In this document: piece by piece, positions 17,573 to 27,577 of the stretch | Layout: every line of letters begins with the position of its first letter | How positions within the stretch are numbered: the stretch's first letter is position 1 | Source: Bodo saltans | Lineage: Eukaryota; Euglenozoa; Kinetoplastea; Eubodonida; Bodonidae | Direction: 5' to 3' | Length of the DNA stretch: 64,000 bases | Assembly: GCA_001460835.1 (NCBI GenBank) | Contig: CYKH01000397.1 | Location: 1-64,000, forward strand | The notes under the pieces: generated by a model | Told to the model about the DNA's origin: nothing | What the model saw: only the letters and a program-made list of their open reading frames with translations | The model's database searches: none | Position numbers and translations under genes: made by a program

Positions 17573-20500
17573 ATGCAAGCCGTAAAGTTTGTCGTGAAGC
17601 TGATCGAAATTCCGAACGATGAAGGCACCATCACAGCGTTCGACTCATTCGGACCAAATATGTTTATCGGCACGGATAAGGGAACAATCCTAAAGTTCCT
17701 GATGGAAGACGCCTCTGCGCCCCACCTTCCCTCCACCACCACCACCACCACCACACAAGGTGGGGAGGGAGGTGCTGGAGGAGATGCAGGAGGCGCCAGC
17801 TCAACGTTTCGCACCACCCGCGGCCCATCGAATGCAGGAGATGGTGCATCCATCTTCACCACTCACGTAGCGAGCTTATCCGTCAGTGAGCAGCCAAAGA
17901 AAAGAATTTCTAGAATTCAACACAGCCGCAGTCACTACCTGCTGTTCGTCCTGTGTGCGCGAAAACTGGTGGTGGTCGACTCACAGAACATGACACAGCT
18001 TACGGTCGTGTGCGAAGGAATTGGTAGTTTTCATGTCAGTAGCAACACAGTGGTCATGAAGTCGACCACTTCCAATACATCGGTAGCCACAGCAGAAGGC
18101 GCCGGGTCCCCAGAACTCAACGAAACCCTCCTGCCTGGCGGTAACGACTCATTGGCCCAAACCGTAGCGACGGACAACAACAGTTCCGTCGCATCTCCTT
18201 TGGGCAGCAACGCAGGAGGATGTGGAGGAAGTTCCAAGAAGACCGTGATTCACACGATCACGGCAGCTGAGAAGCACGGGCGAGGTGTCGCGGTGTACGA
18301 ACTGGAGCATCAACCAACACTCACATCGGCCGGCGCTGTCCTTGTGCGTGTCGTACAAGAGCTTGTCTTGCCAGAGCCTGTGCAAACAATCGTGGAATAC
18401 CGAGGGATGCTGTGTCTGGGCCTTCGTCGTGAGTACAGCATGCTGTCGCTCAAGGATGGTGACGCGCGCAGTATCCTCGCGCTGAACAATCGTGCTCCCC
18501 TCATTGCTCTAGGCGACGGGGAAGTGTTCTTGCGCTTGCAGCAAAACGTGTTTGCCGTCTCAATGAAGACAATGCCAACGGCCGGTAACTCCGTGAGGCG
18601 CACGATCCATTTAGAATACGAGCCCGAGTGCATCATTTTCCGCCACCCGTTTCTGTTTGCGTTCTCTCAGAATTGCTGTGATGTGTTCAGCCTCTACGAC
18701 AACGAAGTTGTGGAGCGTCTTCCTCTTCCCGGCGTTGTCCACGGGTCGAAATTTGGAAGCGGCGACACCATCTACGCCGCGAGTGGCAATAAGCTGTGGA
18801 TGCTTCGTATCCACTCCCTCCGCAGCCAACTCGCCGGGTTGATTCATCGCTATCAAGTCAGTGACGCGTTTCATTTGTTGAGCTACCAAAAGCGTTCCTC
18901 TGCGCAGTACGCAATGATTGAGCGAGACTTGAACGTGATGGCGGCATATGCCCACTTGTACCATGGCAATGCAACTGAGGCGATGCATCACTTTGCTGGT
19001 CTGGTGGACTCAAGGGAACTATTACGGCATCTTCCGGAACTATGTCCACGTGACGTGCAGGCGTTGCTGAGCTCGAGCGACAATGACAAGGAGGGCAAGG
19101 TACCCGATGCTGTGAAAGAAGAACAACGGCGACGGGACATGGTCATTGGTGGCCTCTTGAGAGCGATGCAGCAGCAACAACAGCAGCAGCGTGGTGACGC
19201 AGCGGCTCATCAAAGTGTCGACCATCCAACATGGTTAACAAGTGAGGAAGAAGACACATTCGTCCAAGGTTGGTGTGCGGCTTCAGGGGTGTTGGCATAT
19301 CCTTAATCCCCTCCACTTCACCAGCAGTACGCCTTTACGTCACCTGCGGCGACAAGTGGTGGGATCCCAGTGACTGTTGGTGGTGGAATAGGCACCACCG
19401 CCACAACAGCGGAATCCGCCTCTCCACCAATGAGGCGGCGCCGGAGCGCAAAGTCCGTCGTTGGAACCACTATCGAGTCCATTTGGAAGTCGGTGTTCTT
19501 GGAGCTTCCCGCAGCAGAAGCACCACAGCAACAACAGCAGCCTCAGTCATCGTCCCAGAAAGGCACGTCCACCACATCTACCGCGTCGTCACCTCTGACA
19601 GCAACAGTGGATTCTTCAGGTGCCCCAAAGAGAATGATTGCAGAGATGGGCGGCATGGTGACCGAAGATGCATTTATCCGTCACTGCCGCCACGAACTCA
19701 AACGAGAGCTTGGCACGATAGAGTGGAGATGAGACAGGTGGAGCAGGGCACTAGTTGCTGCTCGACGTCTTATACGGGAAGAACACAATACGGACGTCAG
19801 CGCGTTGATAAGACCACGTATGGCTGAACAACGAGTGCCGTGACGCGAAACGGAAGTTCTAACGATGACCGACGACGTGCTGCGGTTCCTCAAAGCCAAC
19901 CTTGTGACGCTGCTTCGCGCCCGCGGCCTGGAAGATGAAGCCTGGGCCATCTACGTCACGAACGTTGCCCCCAAGCTATTCGAAGTGCCGCAGAAAAATA
20001 CTGCCAGTCACAACAACAACGGTTGGATCACTGCCTCCACTCAACGAGACTGGGCCGCTATCTTTGAGCGCCACGATGCATCTCGGCGGGAAAGCAGCCC
20101 GATCCAATCGCGGAGGGGTGGTACCCCAACGGAGCCTGGGGAGGCGTCACCACCTCCACCACCACCACCGTCCTTCCTCACACAACAAAGTTGGAAACAC
20201 GAGTGGCACAACTCCCTCGATGAGATCTTTGTTGCGATTGATCACATGGAGTCGACGCACTTAGAAGTGCTGCTGCGTGAGCGACCAGATCGTCTCCTTG
20301 TGGAGGACAACAGCGGCAACTCGCTGATCATGATCGTCGCGCACTACCTCGCCAGAGTGGCGGGCACGGCAGCATCAGAAGCTATTCTAAGCACCGTCGC
20401 GTACCTTATCGACGCAGGCTGCCCACTGACACACACCAACGTACAAGGAGATTCATTGATGAGCATCTCTATGCGCTTATTCAGCCCAAGCTTCGGGTTG

Positions 20501-20689
20501 TTCTTCCTCGCGTTTGTGTCGTCACACTGCACCATCCGTGCCCAGGCTAAGAAGTATATGCAAGATGAATCCTTTGCTGAGCTGTTGCTCCTTTCAGGAT
20601 GCGACCCAACGGTATGGAAGTCCCTTGGTACATGGCAAGGATTTGTGGTCAACAAATCACAACTCCAGTCGCCACCGACGAAGTCGTGA
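17573..20689 (+). CDS. VPS39/VPS3/TGFBRAP1-like tethering-complex subunit with three in-frame stops
   Basis: I choose ATG 17573 (MQAVKFVVKLIEIPNDEG); the 60 codons upstream look like leader. Residues 1-420 fit a CNH beta-propeller: ITAFDSFGPNMFIGTDKG, ISRIQHSRSHYLLFVLCARK, a P-V-Q-T-I-V-E-Y-R-G strand, and YEPECIIFRHPFLFAFS. Helical solenoid text follows (LAGLIHRYQVSDAFHLL, AMHHFAGLVDSRELLRHLP), as in HOPS/CORVET subunits. The same frame continues to 20689 with coding-like text (VTEDAFIRHCRHELKREL; SRALVAARRLIREEHNTD; DDVLRFLKANLVTLLRARG) but is interrupted by TAA 19304, TGA 19730 and TGA 19841. No frameshift is needed. The C-terminus has ankyrin-like text (NSGNSLIMIVAHYLA, DAGCPLTHTNVQGDSLM). 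The full span is about 1039 codons, near family length. Pseudogene, sequence errors, unusual splicing and readthrough all remain possible. Confidence 0.75.
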
Positions 20690-20751
20690 CGGTGCTACTG
20701 AACGAACTTGTTGCATTCTTGTGTTTGTTGTTTGCTTTACAGTTGCGGCAC

Positions 20752-20769
20752 TTTTTTTTTAAAAAAAAA
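20752..20769. other. T9A9 perfect palindrome
   Basis: Nine T followed directly by nine A, in the spacer between the VPS39-like gene and the FKBP gene. A similar T9A8 block lies at 2336-2352. Confidence 0.95.
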
Positions 20770-20879
20770 GAATCGATTTTTCTTGTTTGTCGTTTGAAGA
20801 GGAGGACTTCTTGTTACTTGCACTTCAAATTGCTTCTTTCGTACGCGTCATCACTAGTTTTACAACACAACAGCATACG

Positions 20880-22169
20880 ATGAGCTCATCCGATTTTTCT
20901 GATAACGAGGAGGCCGTTGGCGGTCCCACGTTTGAGGTGATCTACCCCATCGGCGAGGAAACCGAAGTCCCTCAGACAAATGGCAAACTTTTCAAGACTG
21001 TTCTCGTTGAGGGCACAGGGAAGAAACCTGCAAACAAGAGCAAGGTCAACGTGAGTTACAAAGGTACTCTTCTTGACGGCACAGTGTTCGACAGCAGCGA
21101 CGACTTTGACTTCACTATCGGCCTTGGCCAAGTGATCAAAGGTTGGGACCAGGGCGTGGCCACCATGCGTGTGGGAGAGTCTGCCATCCTACGCTGCCTT
21201 CCTGAGTACGCCTACGGTGCACAGGGCAGCCCACCAACGATTCCCCCCAATGCGACGCTTAAGTTTGAAGTCGGCCTCAAGTCGTGGTCCAAGTCAGAGG
21301 ACGTGTCGATTGAGAAGGACAAGTCCGTCATGAAGGACGTCCAGGAAGAGGGTGGCCGCAACTGGGAAAAGCCCGAGTACGAGGCTGCCGTCAACCTGAG
21401 CATTGTGGTGTACACTGGCACTGAAGACGATGGCAACAAGACCGAGGTGTCACGTCGGGAGGACTGGTCGTTTGAGTTCGGTGACGCTGCACTGCCTGTT
21501 GGCCTTGATGCTGCGTTGCTCTCCATGAAGGAAGGCGAAAAGGCCACCATCACAGTGGCAAAGAAACGTGTGGTTGCTTCCGCTGAGTTTGGCATTCCAC
21601 AGGATGGTATTGACGTGTCCTACGACGTGCACCTCAAGTCGTTCACCAATGTCACCGTCTGGAACTTTAAAGGTGCTGACAAGATCGCTCAAGGCCTTGC
21701 GAGGAAGGATGCGGGTAACGAATTTTTCAAGGCCGCCAAGTGGAGTCAGGCAGAGAAGAAGTACAACCGGGCCCTGGAGTTCCTCGAGAACGACCACGAG
21801 CTCGACCAAGATCAAAAGGCAGAGGCCAGCAAGATTTCAGTGATTGTTCACTCCAATTTAGCTCAGCTGTACATCAACTTGAAGCGCTACAGTGACGCCC
21901 AGACACAGTGCAATAAAGCGCTCGTCAAGGATGCATCGAACACCAAAGCCTTGTTCCGCCGCGCCAAAGCCCTTCGCGCCCAGGACGAGTGGAAGGAGGC
22001 CATTGCAGACTTGACTCTTATCTTGGAGACTGACCCTACCAACGCTGATGCTGCCAATGAGCTCGCATCCGTGAAGGCTCAAGTCCGAGCTTTCGAGCAG
22101 AAGGAGAAGTCGAAGTACGCCAACCTCTTCGGCAAGATCTCTGCAATGGAAGCGAAGGAGCACCAATAA
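20880..22169 (+). CDS. FKBP-type peptidyl-prolyl isomerase with two FKBP domains and TPR
   Basis: This encodes 429 residues from ATG 20880 (MSSSDFSDNEE). FKBP domain 1 (about residues 35-140) has the active-site landmarks VNVSYKGTLLDGTVFDSS, DFTIGLGQVIKGWDQGV, AILRCLPEYAYG and IPPNATLKFEV, so it is probably catalytic and able to bind FK506. Domain 2 (about 155-260) is diverged (AAVNLSIVVYTGTED, LDAALLSMKEGEKATITV) and lacks the YG...IPP pocket. A C-terminal three-repeat TPR (about 270-400; AGNEFFKAAKWSQAEKKYNR, NLAQLYINLKRYSDA, ALFRRAKALRAQDEWKEAI) would bind the Hsp90 C-terminus. The architecture is that of FKBP51/52 and plant FKBP62, meaning an Hsp90 co-chaperone in cytosol and nucleus. Confidence 0.96.
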   Translation: MSSSDFSDNEEAVGGPTFEVIYPIGEETEVPQTNGKLFKTVLVEGTGKKPANKSKVNVSYKGTLLDGTVFDSSDDFDFTIGLGQVIKGWDQGVATMRVGESAILRCLPEYAYGAQGSPPTIPPNATLKFEVGLKSWSKSEDVSIEKDKSVMKDVQEEGGRNWEKPEYEAAVNLSIVVYTGTEDDGNKTEVSRREDWSFEFGDAALPVGLDAALLSMKEGEKATITVAKKRVVASAEFGIPQDGIDVSYDVHLKSFTNVTVWNFKGADKIAQGLARKDAGNEFFKAAKWSQAEKKYNRALEFLENDHELDQDQKAEASKISVIVHSNLAQLYINLKRYSDAQTQCNKALVKDASNTKALFRRAKALRAQDEWKEAIADLTLILETDPTNADAANELASVKAQVRAFEQKEKSKYANLFGKISAMEAKEHQ

Positions 22170-22501
22170 CAACTTTGTCCACATTGTTTCCCCATTTATT
22201 TATTTATTCCCATTTATTTATTTATTTCACGAAGGCTGACTATTACAATTTTTTTTCCTTTGATGTTGAGAAGTGCTTTTCTACCTTGCGCATCCACACA
22301 GTATGTTGCCCACATCAAAAACTCTTTTGCTGTGAACGTGAAAAGGTTTTCTATAGACTGTGCCGCCACTAAGAACAAAAGGTATCGTCACACAGAGCAT
22401 ATACAGGGTCTCACCCAACACAACACTTCGGCTTTGCACTTCATAGAGTATCAACAACACGTTCAAGCCAAACCACCATAAAGAGAGAGACTTTGCACGA
22501 T
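22170..22501. other. Spacer after FKBP gene, AU-rich element
   Basis: The first 60 bases carry a tandem AU-rich repeat (listed separately). The remainder is a T-rich stretch and ordinary spacer leading to ATG 22502. No gene is supported on either strand. Confidence 0.6.
22191..22226 (+). repeat. 18-bp tandem repeat of ATTTA units in the FKBP 3' UTR
   Basis: CCCATTTATTTATTTATT occurs twice in a row (22191-22208 and 22209-22226), giving six overlapping ATTTA pentamers 20 bases after the FKBP stop. It resembles a class II AU-rich mRNA stability element. Regulatory function is inferred. Confidence 0.7.
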
Positions 22502-24568
22502 ATGAATACCGGAGGAGGACCATCGCACGAAGTGACACTTCAGCGCTTTAAGTTGCTGCACTTGGTGCAACAGGTAGCAAAAGAAGACGTTGCGGATCTT
22601 GTTCGCACCGTCGGGATTGAAGCCTTAACCTATCGTGGTAGTGGTGTGAGATTATTAAGTGATGCTCCCAGCAACGGGATCCCACGAGATGCCTACGTGG
22701 AGCAACGTGAGCACCATCGTCATGTGTATAGGGATTTCGCTGCACCTCAGGTAAGTGCGTCGAAGCGGAGGGTTGTCCATCGCGAGTCTTCGTTTGATGA
22801 GCCGCCGCGCCGGGCGGGTGGGTCGCGTCATGGCTATCAGCGTTACGAACACCAGCAGGACTTGTACCACGATGAAGATGACACCCCACCACCCCACTAC
22901 TATCCTCAACGCACTGCCGGCCACCAGCAGCAATCCAACGTGACGACCTCCTCACGGCAACAAAGAACAACCGACGATAGGCGCCACCTTGTGAGATCTC
23001 CTGACAGGACTGACTCTCGGCACGTTCGCCGCGATCATTATGAACAACATCCCACCAGGGACAATGATGCCGCATCGCTGCCACAGCGTAGTCAACCTAA
23101 TCGGCGTACACAAGATTTGGTGTCGGTCCCATGGCCCCACCCCACCGGTGCAGCGTATGATGACCTTCATGAACGAACCTCTACCACACCCCCACGACGC
23201 GAGGGAGGTGTGGCAGCAGGTGGCCGTGTGTCGTTTAAGGACGACAATATTCGGCAAACACCGACAACGCAAACACCATCCAATAACTCTACAGGGACTC
23301 TCCCACCACAACGGACCCCTCCTGGTGCTCGGCAGGAGTCGCCCGCTGCCACACCAGTCCCAAAAGACATTATCGCCATGGCTGCTCAGATGTTAGGGCG
23401 CAGCAGCAGCCGAAGCTCTCAGCGGACTTCAACTCAAGTGACACCAACGAAGCAGCAGCGCCTCGCTCCTGTCCAGTCGCAGTATTCCACAACCGCGGCT
23501 GGCACGTCATCCGCAAACTTTGTTACCATAGAAGAAGGGATTCAGGCAACTGATTATTTTAGAAATGCCGATGACGAGTCACGGCATCATCGGGAACACA
23601 CGATGATGGATGCCTCCACCAACGCCGATCGTCGAGCTGTTGGCAACGCAGCTGTGGACGCTAGAGTCCCCGTCTCATCTGCATCGACAAATACACCTCC
23701 TCCAAATCCTCCTCGCTCCAGTAGCGCCCAAACGAACTTCGATGCTCCCCCAAAGCTTCACTTAGGGGCTGACACCACACATCAGCTGGCGTCGACTGTG
23801 AACGACGCTCGCCCAACGTCTACTCTGTCTCCTGTTCCTCAGCCTGCGAGACGCATGAGTGCCGAGGACGCACGTGTTCGCTCGAATGACCCACTTCCCT
23901 CTGGTGCCACAGGCATTGCTGGGCAACAGATGACGACTCACGCTGTCGCGGCGCCTCAACAAGCAGCCCACTCCATGAGAACATATGAGCATGAGTACGT
24001 AAGTGAAACCCACACGAGCGAAAACGGAGTTGTCGTGGCTAGTCCTGCGTGGCTGCTGGAGGCGCTTGCTGTAATGGACAATGTCGTCCATGAGCAAAAC
24101 CAAATCGATGAGCGACGACGCCGAATCGAAGAGCGCAGCGTTGCTTCTGCAGGAATTGAGGCCGCTGCACGAGCTGCCGACGATGACACGCTTGCATACC
24201 TAACGCTAGGACGAGCAGCTCGTGCAGTGGACGGAATGATTTCCGAAGAGACTCAAGCTGAACTTCATCGTCTCGTGGAGCACCAAGGAGACCAACCAGC
24301 AACGACAACCACAGTTGCCAACCATCGCCCAGTACGCCAGCCACTATCTCAAGCCGCGGTGAGTCGGTTGTTAGAGTTCCGAAAAGATGAGGCGGAGTGC
24401 ATTCGGTACAATGAACGGCTGTGGAATACTTCCAATGTGTCGCAGTACGTCTTCGCAGATCGGCTAACGGCCTCAATCGCTGCAGATATTCTAGATGAAG
24501 TGATGGATGAGGTTGTTGGAGCACTAGACGACTATGTTGAAGGACTAGCAGAACATGAGCTCCAATAA
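22502..24568 (+). CDS. Hypothetical protein, disordered middle and helical ends
   Basis: This encodes 688 residues from ATG 22502; the three codons before it open with TTG. The N-terminal 50 residues are helical (VTLQRFKLLHLVQQVAKEDV). Residues about 60-500 are low-complexity, rich in Pro, Thr, Gln, Arg, His and Ser. Residues about 515-688 are again ordered and helical (SPAWLLEALAVMDNVVHEQN, ARLLEFRKDE-like text, ADRLTASIAADILDEVMDEV) and end in an acidic helix. A short structured tail after a long disordered region is common in centrosomal and basal-body proteins, but I recognise no family. Confidence 0.72.
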   Translation: MNTGGGPSHEVTLQRFKLLHLVQQVAKEDVADLVRTVGIEALTYRGSGVRLLSDAPSNGIPRDAYVEQREHHRHVYRDFAAPQVSASKRRVVHRESSFDEPPRRAGGSRHGYQRYEHQQDLYHDEDDTPPPHYYPQRTAGHQQQSNVTTSSRQQRTTDDRRHLVRSPDRTDSRHVRRDHYEQHPTRDNDAASLPQRSQPNRRTQDLVSVPWPHPTGAAYDDLHERTSTTPPRREGGVAAGGRVSFKDDNIRQTPTTQTPSNNSTGTLPPQRTPPGARQESPAATPVPKDIIAMAAQMLGRSSSRSSQRTSTQVTPTKQQRLAPVQSQYSTTAAGTSSANFVTIEEGIQATDYFRNADDESRHHREHTMMDASTNADRRAVGNAAVDARVPVSSASTNTPPPNPPRSSSAQTNFDAPPKLHLGADTTHQLASTVNDARPTSTLSPVPQPARRMSAEDARVRSNDPLPSGATGIAGQQMTTHAVAAPQQAAHSMRTYEHEYVSETHTSENGVVVASPAWLLEALAVMDNVVHEQNQIDERRRRIEERSVASAGIEAAARAADDDTLAYLTLGRAARAVDGMISEETQAELHRLVEHQGDQPATTTTVANHRPVRQPLSQAAVSRLLEFRKDEAECIRYNERLWNTSNVSQYVFADRLTASIAADILDEVMDEVVGALDDYVEGLAEHELQ

Positions 24569-24754
24569 GGCGACGTTGATTTCTCGGCGTGCGATCCGTT
24601 TTGTGGTCGTCGAACAATATTTTCTCTTGATTGTTGTACCCACAATACCTCATTGATCTCCCACCAGGCAATAGAGAACGAAAACTTTTTTTTGTGCCAC
24701 ATTGTTTTTGTTTTTTTTCCTTTGTTATTGATCATCAGACTTTCGAACTGTTAT

Positions 24755-27247
24755 ATGCTAGAGAACCCACGATCGCCGCAGACCATTGCGTCGCGCTTTC
24801 TACAGCGTACGATTGCCGGGCGCGATCATGCTCGTCAGTGCAAAGAGTTAGTCGTGCGCCTTTTTGAGGCCTTGAACACTATTCGGTATTTTGGTATTCG
24901 GGAGCGCAATGCTGCGGAAATGCTGCTAGTAGAAGATATGGAAGTCCGCGGAGACACTCGCCGAAGACCGGTACGAGCAGGTGGCGGTGCTGCTGGAAAG
25001 CGGCTGCAGGACCTTGCCGTCGCGGGTGGACGGCTCGAGGACTTGGTGAAATATTGGGAAACAAACGTTTTAGGTCGTTGTGATGATCTTGAACGTATTC
25101 TGAACGACGAGCCTAATCCACATCTTGTATTTTCAGACAACTTTTTAGACGCGGCAAGAAATATCGTGCGTGATGTCACGGCGGCGGATTGGACGTCGCA
25201 GCCACCGCATCCGCGGCCATGGGATGTCATCCCTGCATTCTTCGACGAGAATGTATTCGAACTTGCCAAGGAGCAACGATCGGACGGTATTCTTGGCACT
25301 TCTCGCATTCAACTTGTCGAGAAGTTTTGTTGGGATGGCGTCCCTCCCCGTGTTGCGGTTTCCTCAGCGTCAACATTAGTGCCTGCTGCTGACGCAGTGT
25401 TGCTACGTGGCCCACGTGATTCTCCGCGTGGGGTGCCAAACAAGACCGCACCTTCACTTCCTCCTACAACTGAAATGCCCGCTTCTGCTGCAGTCGTAGC
25501 TGCTGCACCGAAGTCCCCCGTATCATCCACTACCCACACCACTTCTCAACAACCAAGTAGCGATAGCGCTGCTCGCCTGAACATTTCATGTGCGTGTATC
25601 GACGACTCCGATCCACTTGTGACGCATGTCTACTTGGCCACAGAACGTGGTATGATCTTCACGATGCCAATAGAGTCTCTCTTTCCTCAGACAGAAGAAG
25701 AGAAGCAGCATTTTCACGCTCGAGTAGCGCAGCTATCCCTTTGTGCCATTCTGGACCGACGATGCCGTGCTGACGCCGCAGCCGCATCCCTTCCTACATT
25801 CTCTGAGTTTCAGCGGCGTCACGCACGCAGTGGCGGTCCGCCAGTTCTAGATCCCAATGCACTTGCCGGCGTCCCCCCGTCACCCGCAATGTCGAATCTC
25901 TCATTACCACACTCCTCCGCTGCCATTGATGGTGCTCAAGCTGCATCGGCACCGAACACATTTATTTTCCAAGAGGGGCCTATCAAAGTGTTTGCTGGTC
26001 ATGTATACCGTGTGAACTCCCTTCAACTCATTTCGCACGGAGAACGCGGCAAGTTGTTGGTCAGCACATCCGCTGATAAAACCGTCCGATGGTTTCACGC
26101 CACCACCGGTGCCCTCGTTGGCCTCGTCGGTCCAGAGCGGGGTATGGTGGCTGGGTGCGCCTCGTACCTCTGTAACATGGACGCTATCGTCACTGGGCAT
26201 TTAGATGGGTCATTAAACTTGTGGGATGTTCAATCGGGGGAACTTCTGCGCACCGTCATTCAACTGATTCGGTGCCCCATTCACTCCTGTCACGTGGCAG
26301 TCCCACAACAACCGTGGCCGTCCCCGCCCGGCGCAGCAACGGCATCCCTTGAGGACAGCACCAGCAAGCTGTTGCCTTCGTCGTCGTCAACAAGTTACAC
26401 CATCATCGTTGGATGCCGTAACGGTCACGTTTATGGTCTGAAGGTGACAACCCACCCATCTGCTCGAGTGAAGGCGTGGAACGACGATCTTTCCACGGAT
26501 CCCGCCGAAGCCGCATTTGCATTCCTTCCTGATCACGCAGAGGGCTCGCTCATCTCCATGGACAGTACTCGTGTGTGTCGTGGCGGCCACTCCAAACCAG
26601 TTGTCAAGATTGCATCGCTCGCGTCGTACCTCTTTACTGGCGACACTGAGGGCACAGTTATCAAGTGGGACTTGGACCATCGTGAGAAGTTGATGCAGTT
26701 CCGTGGCCACATTGATGACATCACGGCGCTGGTGGCTACAAGTGACGGGCTGCTCTTCACCGCCAGTAAGGATGGGTTGTTTATTCTGTGGGACTCGGCA
26801 ACCGGCGCGGCACTTCAACGCGTTGGACGACATTATCATCAAATTGTAGGTCTTGCGGTGGGTTTTAGGGGCCCATCGGCACACAGCATGCAGGCATCCT
26901 CGATGATGATGGATGCTTCACCGATGGCGACATCGCTATCACCACCCGCATCGCCTCAAGTGCCATCGTCCCCGGCAGCATCGATTGCAGCAAGCACAAA
27001 TGCAGCAGCAAAGAAGAAGAAACCGAAGAGAGGAGGCCGGCAGCTGCAACGTGCGTCTGAGCCACCATTCCCCCAAATCGCAAAGCAATTTCGAAAGAAC
27101 GTTGCTGGAAGCCGTGAATGTGTTGCACTCGCCGCTTCTACTTGCGACGCCAATGCCCAAGAAATAGACGGCACAGCGCCAACTACTCTAGTGCCATTTG
27201 TGCTGACCATCTCAAAAGATGACACGATGATTGTATGGGATGTGTGA
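24755..27247 (+). CDS. WD40-repeat protein with N-terminal helical domain
   Basis: This encodes 830 residues from ATG 24755; the upstream in-frame text is T-tract leader. Residues 1-190 are helical (SRFLQRTIAGRDHARQCKEL, FSDNFLDAARNIVRDV) with no recognised domain. After a disordered stretch, residues about 395-700 hold WD40 repeats: VFAGHVYRVNSLQLISHG, STSADKTVRWFHATTG, GHLDGSLNLWDVQSGEL, FTGDTEGTVIKWDLDH, FRGHIDDITALVA, ASKDGLFILWDSATG. The final repeat, TISKDDTMIVWDV, forms the C-terminus after a Lys-rich insert and probably closes the propeller. A scaffold or adaptor role is inferred; partner unknown. Confidence 0.85.
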   Translation: MLENPRSPQTIASRFLQRTIAGRDHARQCKELVVRLFEALNTIRYFGIRERNAAEMLLVEDMEVRGDTRRRPVRAGGGAAGKRLQDLAVAGGRLEDLVKYWETNVLGRCDDLERILNDEPNPHLVFSDNFLDAARNIVRDVTAADWTSQPPHPRPWDVIPAFFDENVFELAKEQRSDGILGTSRIQLVEKFCWDGVPPRVAVSSASTLVPAADAVLLRGPRDSPRGVPNKTAPSLPPTTEMPASAAVVAAAPKSPVSSTTHTTSQQPSSDSAARLNISCACIDDSDPLVTHVYLATERGMIFTMPIESLFPQTEEEKQHFHARVAQLSLCAILDRRCRADAAAASLPTFSEFQRRHARSGGPPVLDPNALAGVPPSPAMSNLSLPHSSAAIDGAQAASAPNTFIFQEGPIKVFAGHVYRVNSLQLISHGERGKLLVSTSADKTVRWFHATTGALVGLVGPERGMVAGCASYLCNMDAIVTGHLDGSLNLWDVQSGELLRTVIQLIRCPIHSCHVAVPQQPWPSPPGAATASLEDSTSKLLPSSSSTSYTIIVGCRNGHVYGLKVTTHPSARVKAWNDDLSTDPAEAAFAFLPDHAEGSLISMDSTRVCRGGHSKPVVKIASLASYLFTGDTEGTVIKWDLDHREKLMQFRGHIDDITALVATSDGLLFTASKDGLFILWDSATGAALQRVGRHYHQIVGLAVGFRGPSAHSMQASSMMMDASPMATSLSPPASPQVPSSPAASIAASTNAAAKKKKPKRGGRQLQRASEPPFPQIAKQFRKNVAGSRECVALAASTCDANAQEIDGTAPTTLVPFVLTISKDDTMIVWDV

Positions 27248-27577
27248 GCCCCTGAATAAAAAAAGTAGACGTCTCGTTGATCATTTCAACGTCTTTTTGT
27301 AGAGTTTTTGCGTCGTCTGATGATTTTGACTCATGTGGAAAATGTTGCACTTGTTGCCTGCCTCAATGATTGTTGTTTCCCCTCTTTTCACTTGCGTATT
27401 TCAAAGCCGAACTTCGAAAATCGAAGCGGCGGTCCATACACACCAACGAGAAAGGTGAGAGAAAGAGTATCGTAGGAGTCAAAATCTTTTTTTAAAACAG
27501 AAAAGAATACCGTTGCTCGTTTCTTATCACAACACACGCACACACGCACTGCACAGCTGCTTCTCGAATAAAAAAAG
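27248..27577. other. Spacer, 330 bp, no gene seen
   Basis: A T-rich stretch, then an inverted-looking CGAACTTCGAAAATCGAAG segment near 27410-27430, then a pyrimidine tract and CA-rich leader. There is no supported ORF or RNA gene. The AAAACAG/TTTTTTT area at about 27488-27500 is a plausible splice-acceptor zone for WASHC3. Confidence 0.5.

Noticed and set aside
19270-19827. 185-residue frame overlapping the VPS39-like gene (also the frame produced by removing GT 19269 to AG 19324 as an intron)
   Set aside because: Text is Trp/Arg/His-rich and unnatural, while the original frame continues with good coding text. The 56-nt removal would shift into this poor frame.
17573-20689. Stop-codon reassignment as explanation of the in-frame stops
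   Set aside because: TAA, TGA and TAG all serve as normal terminators here, and genes of more than 1000 codons lack internal stops.
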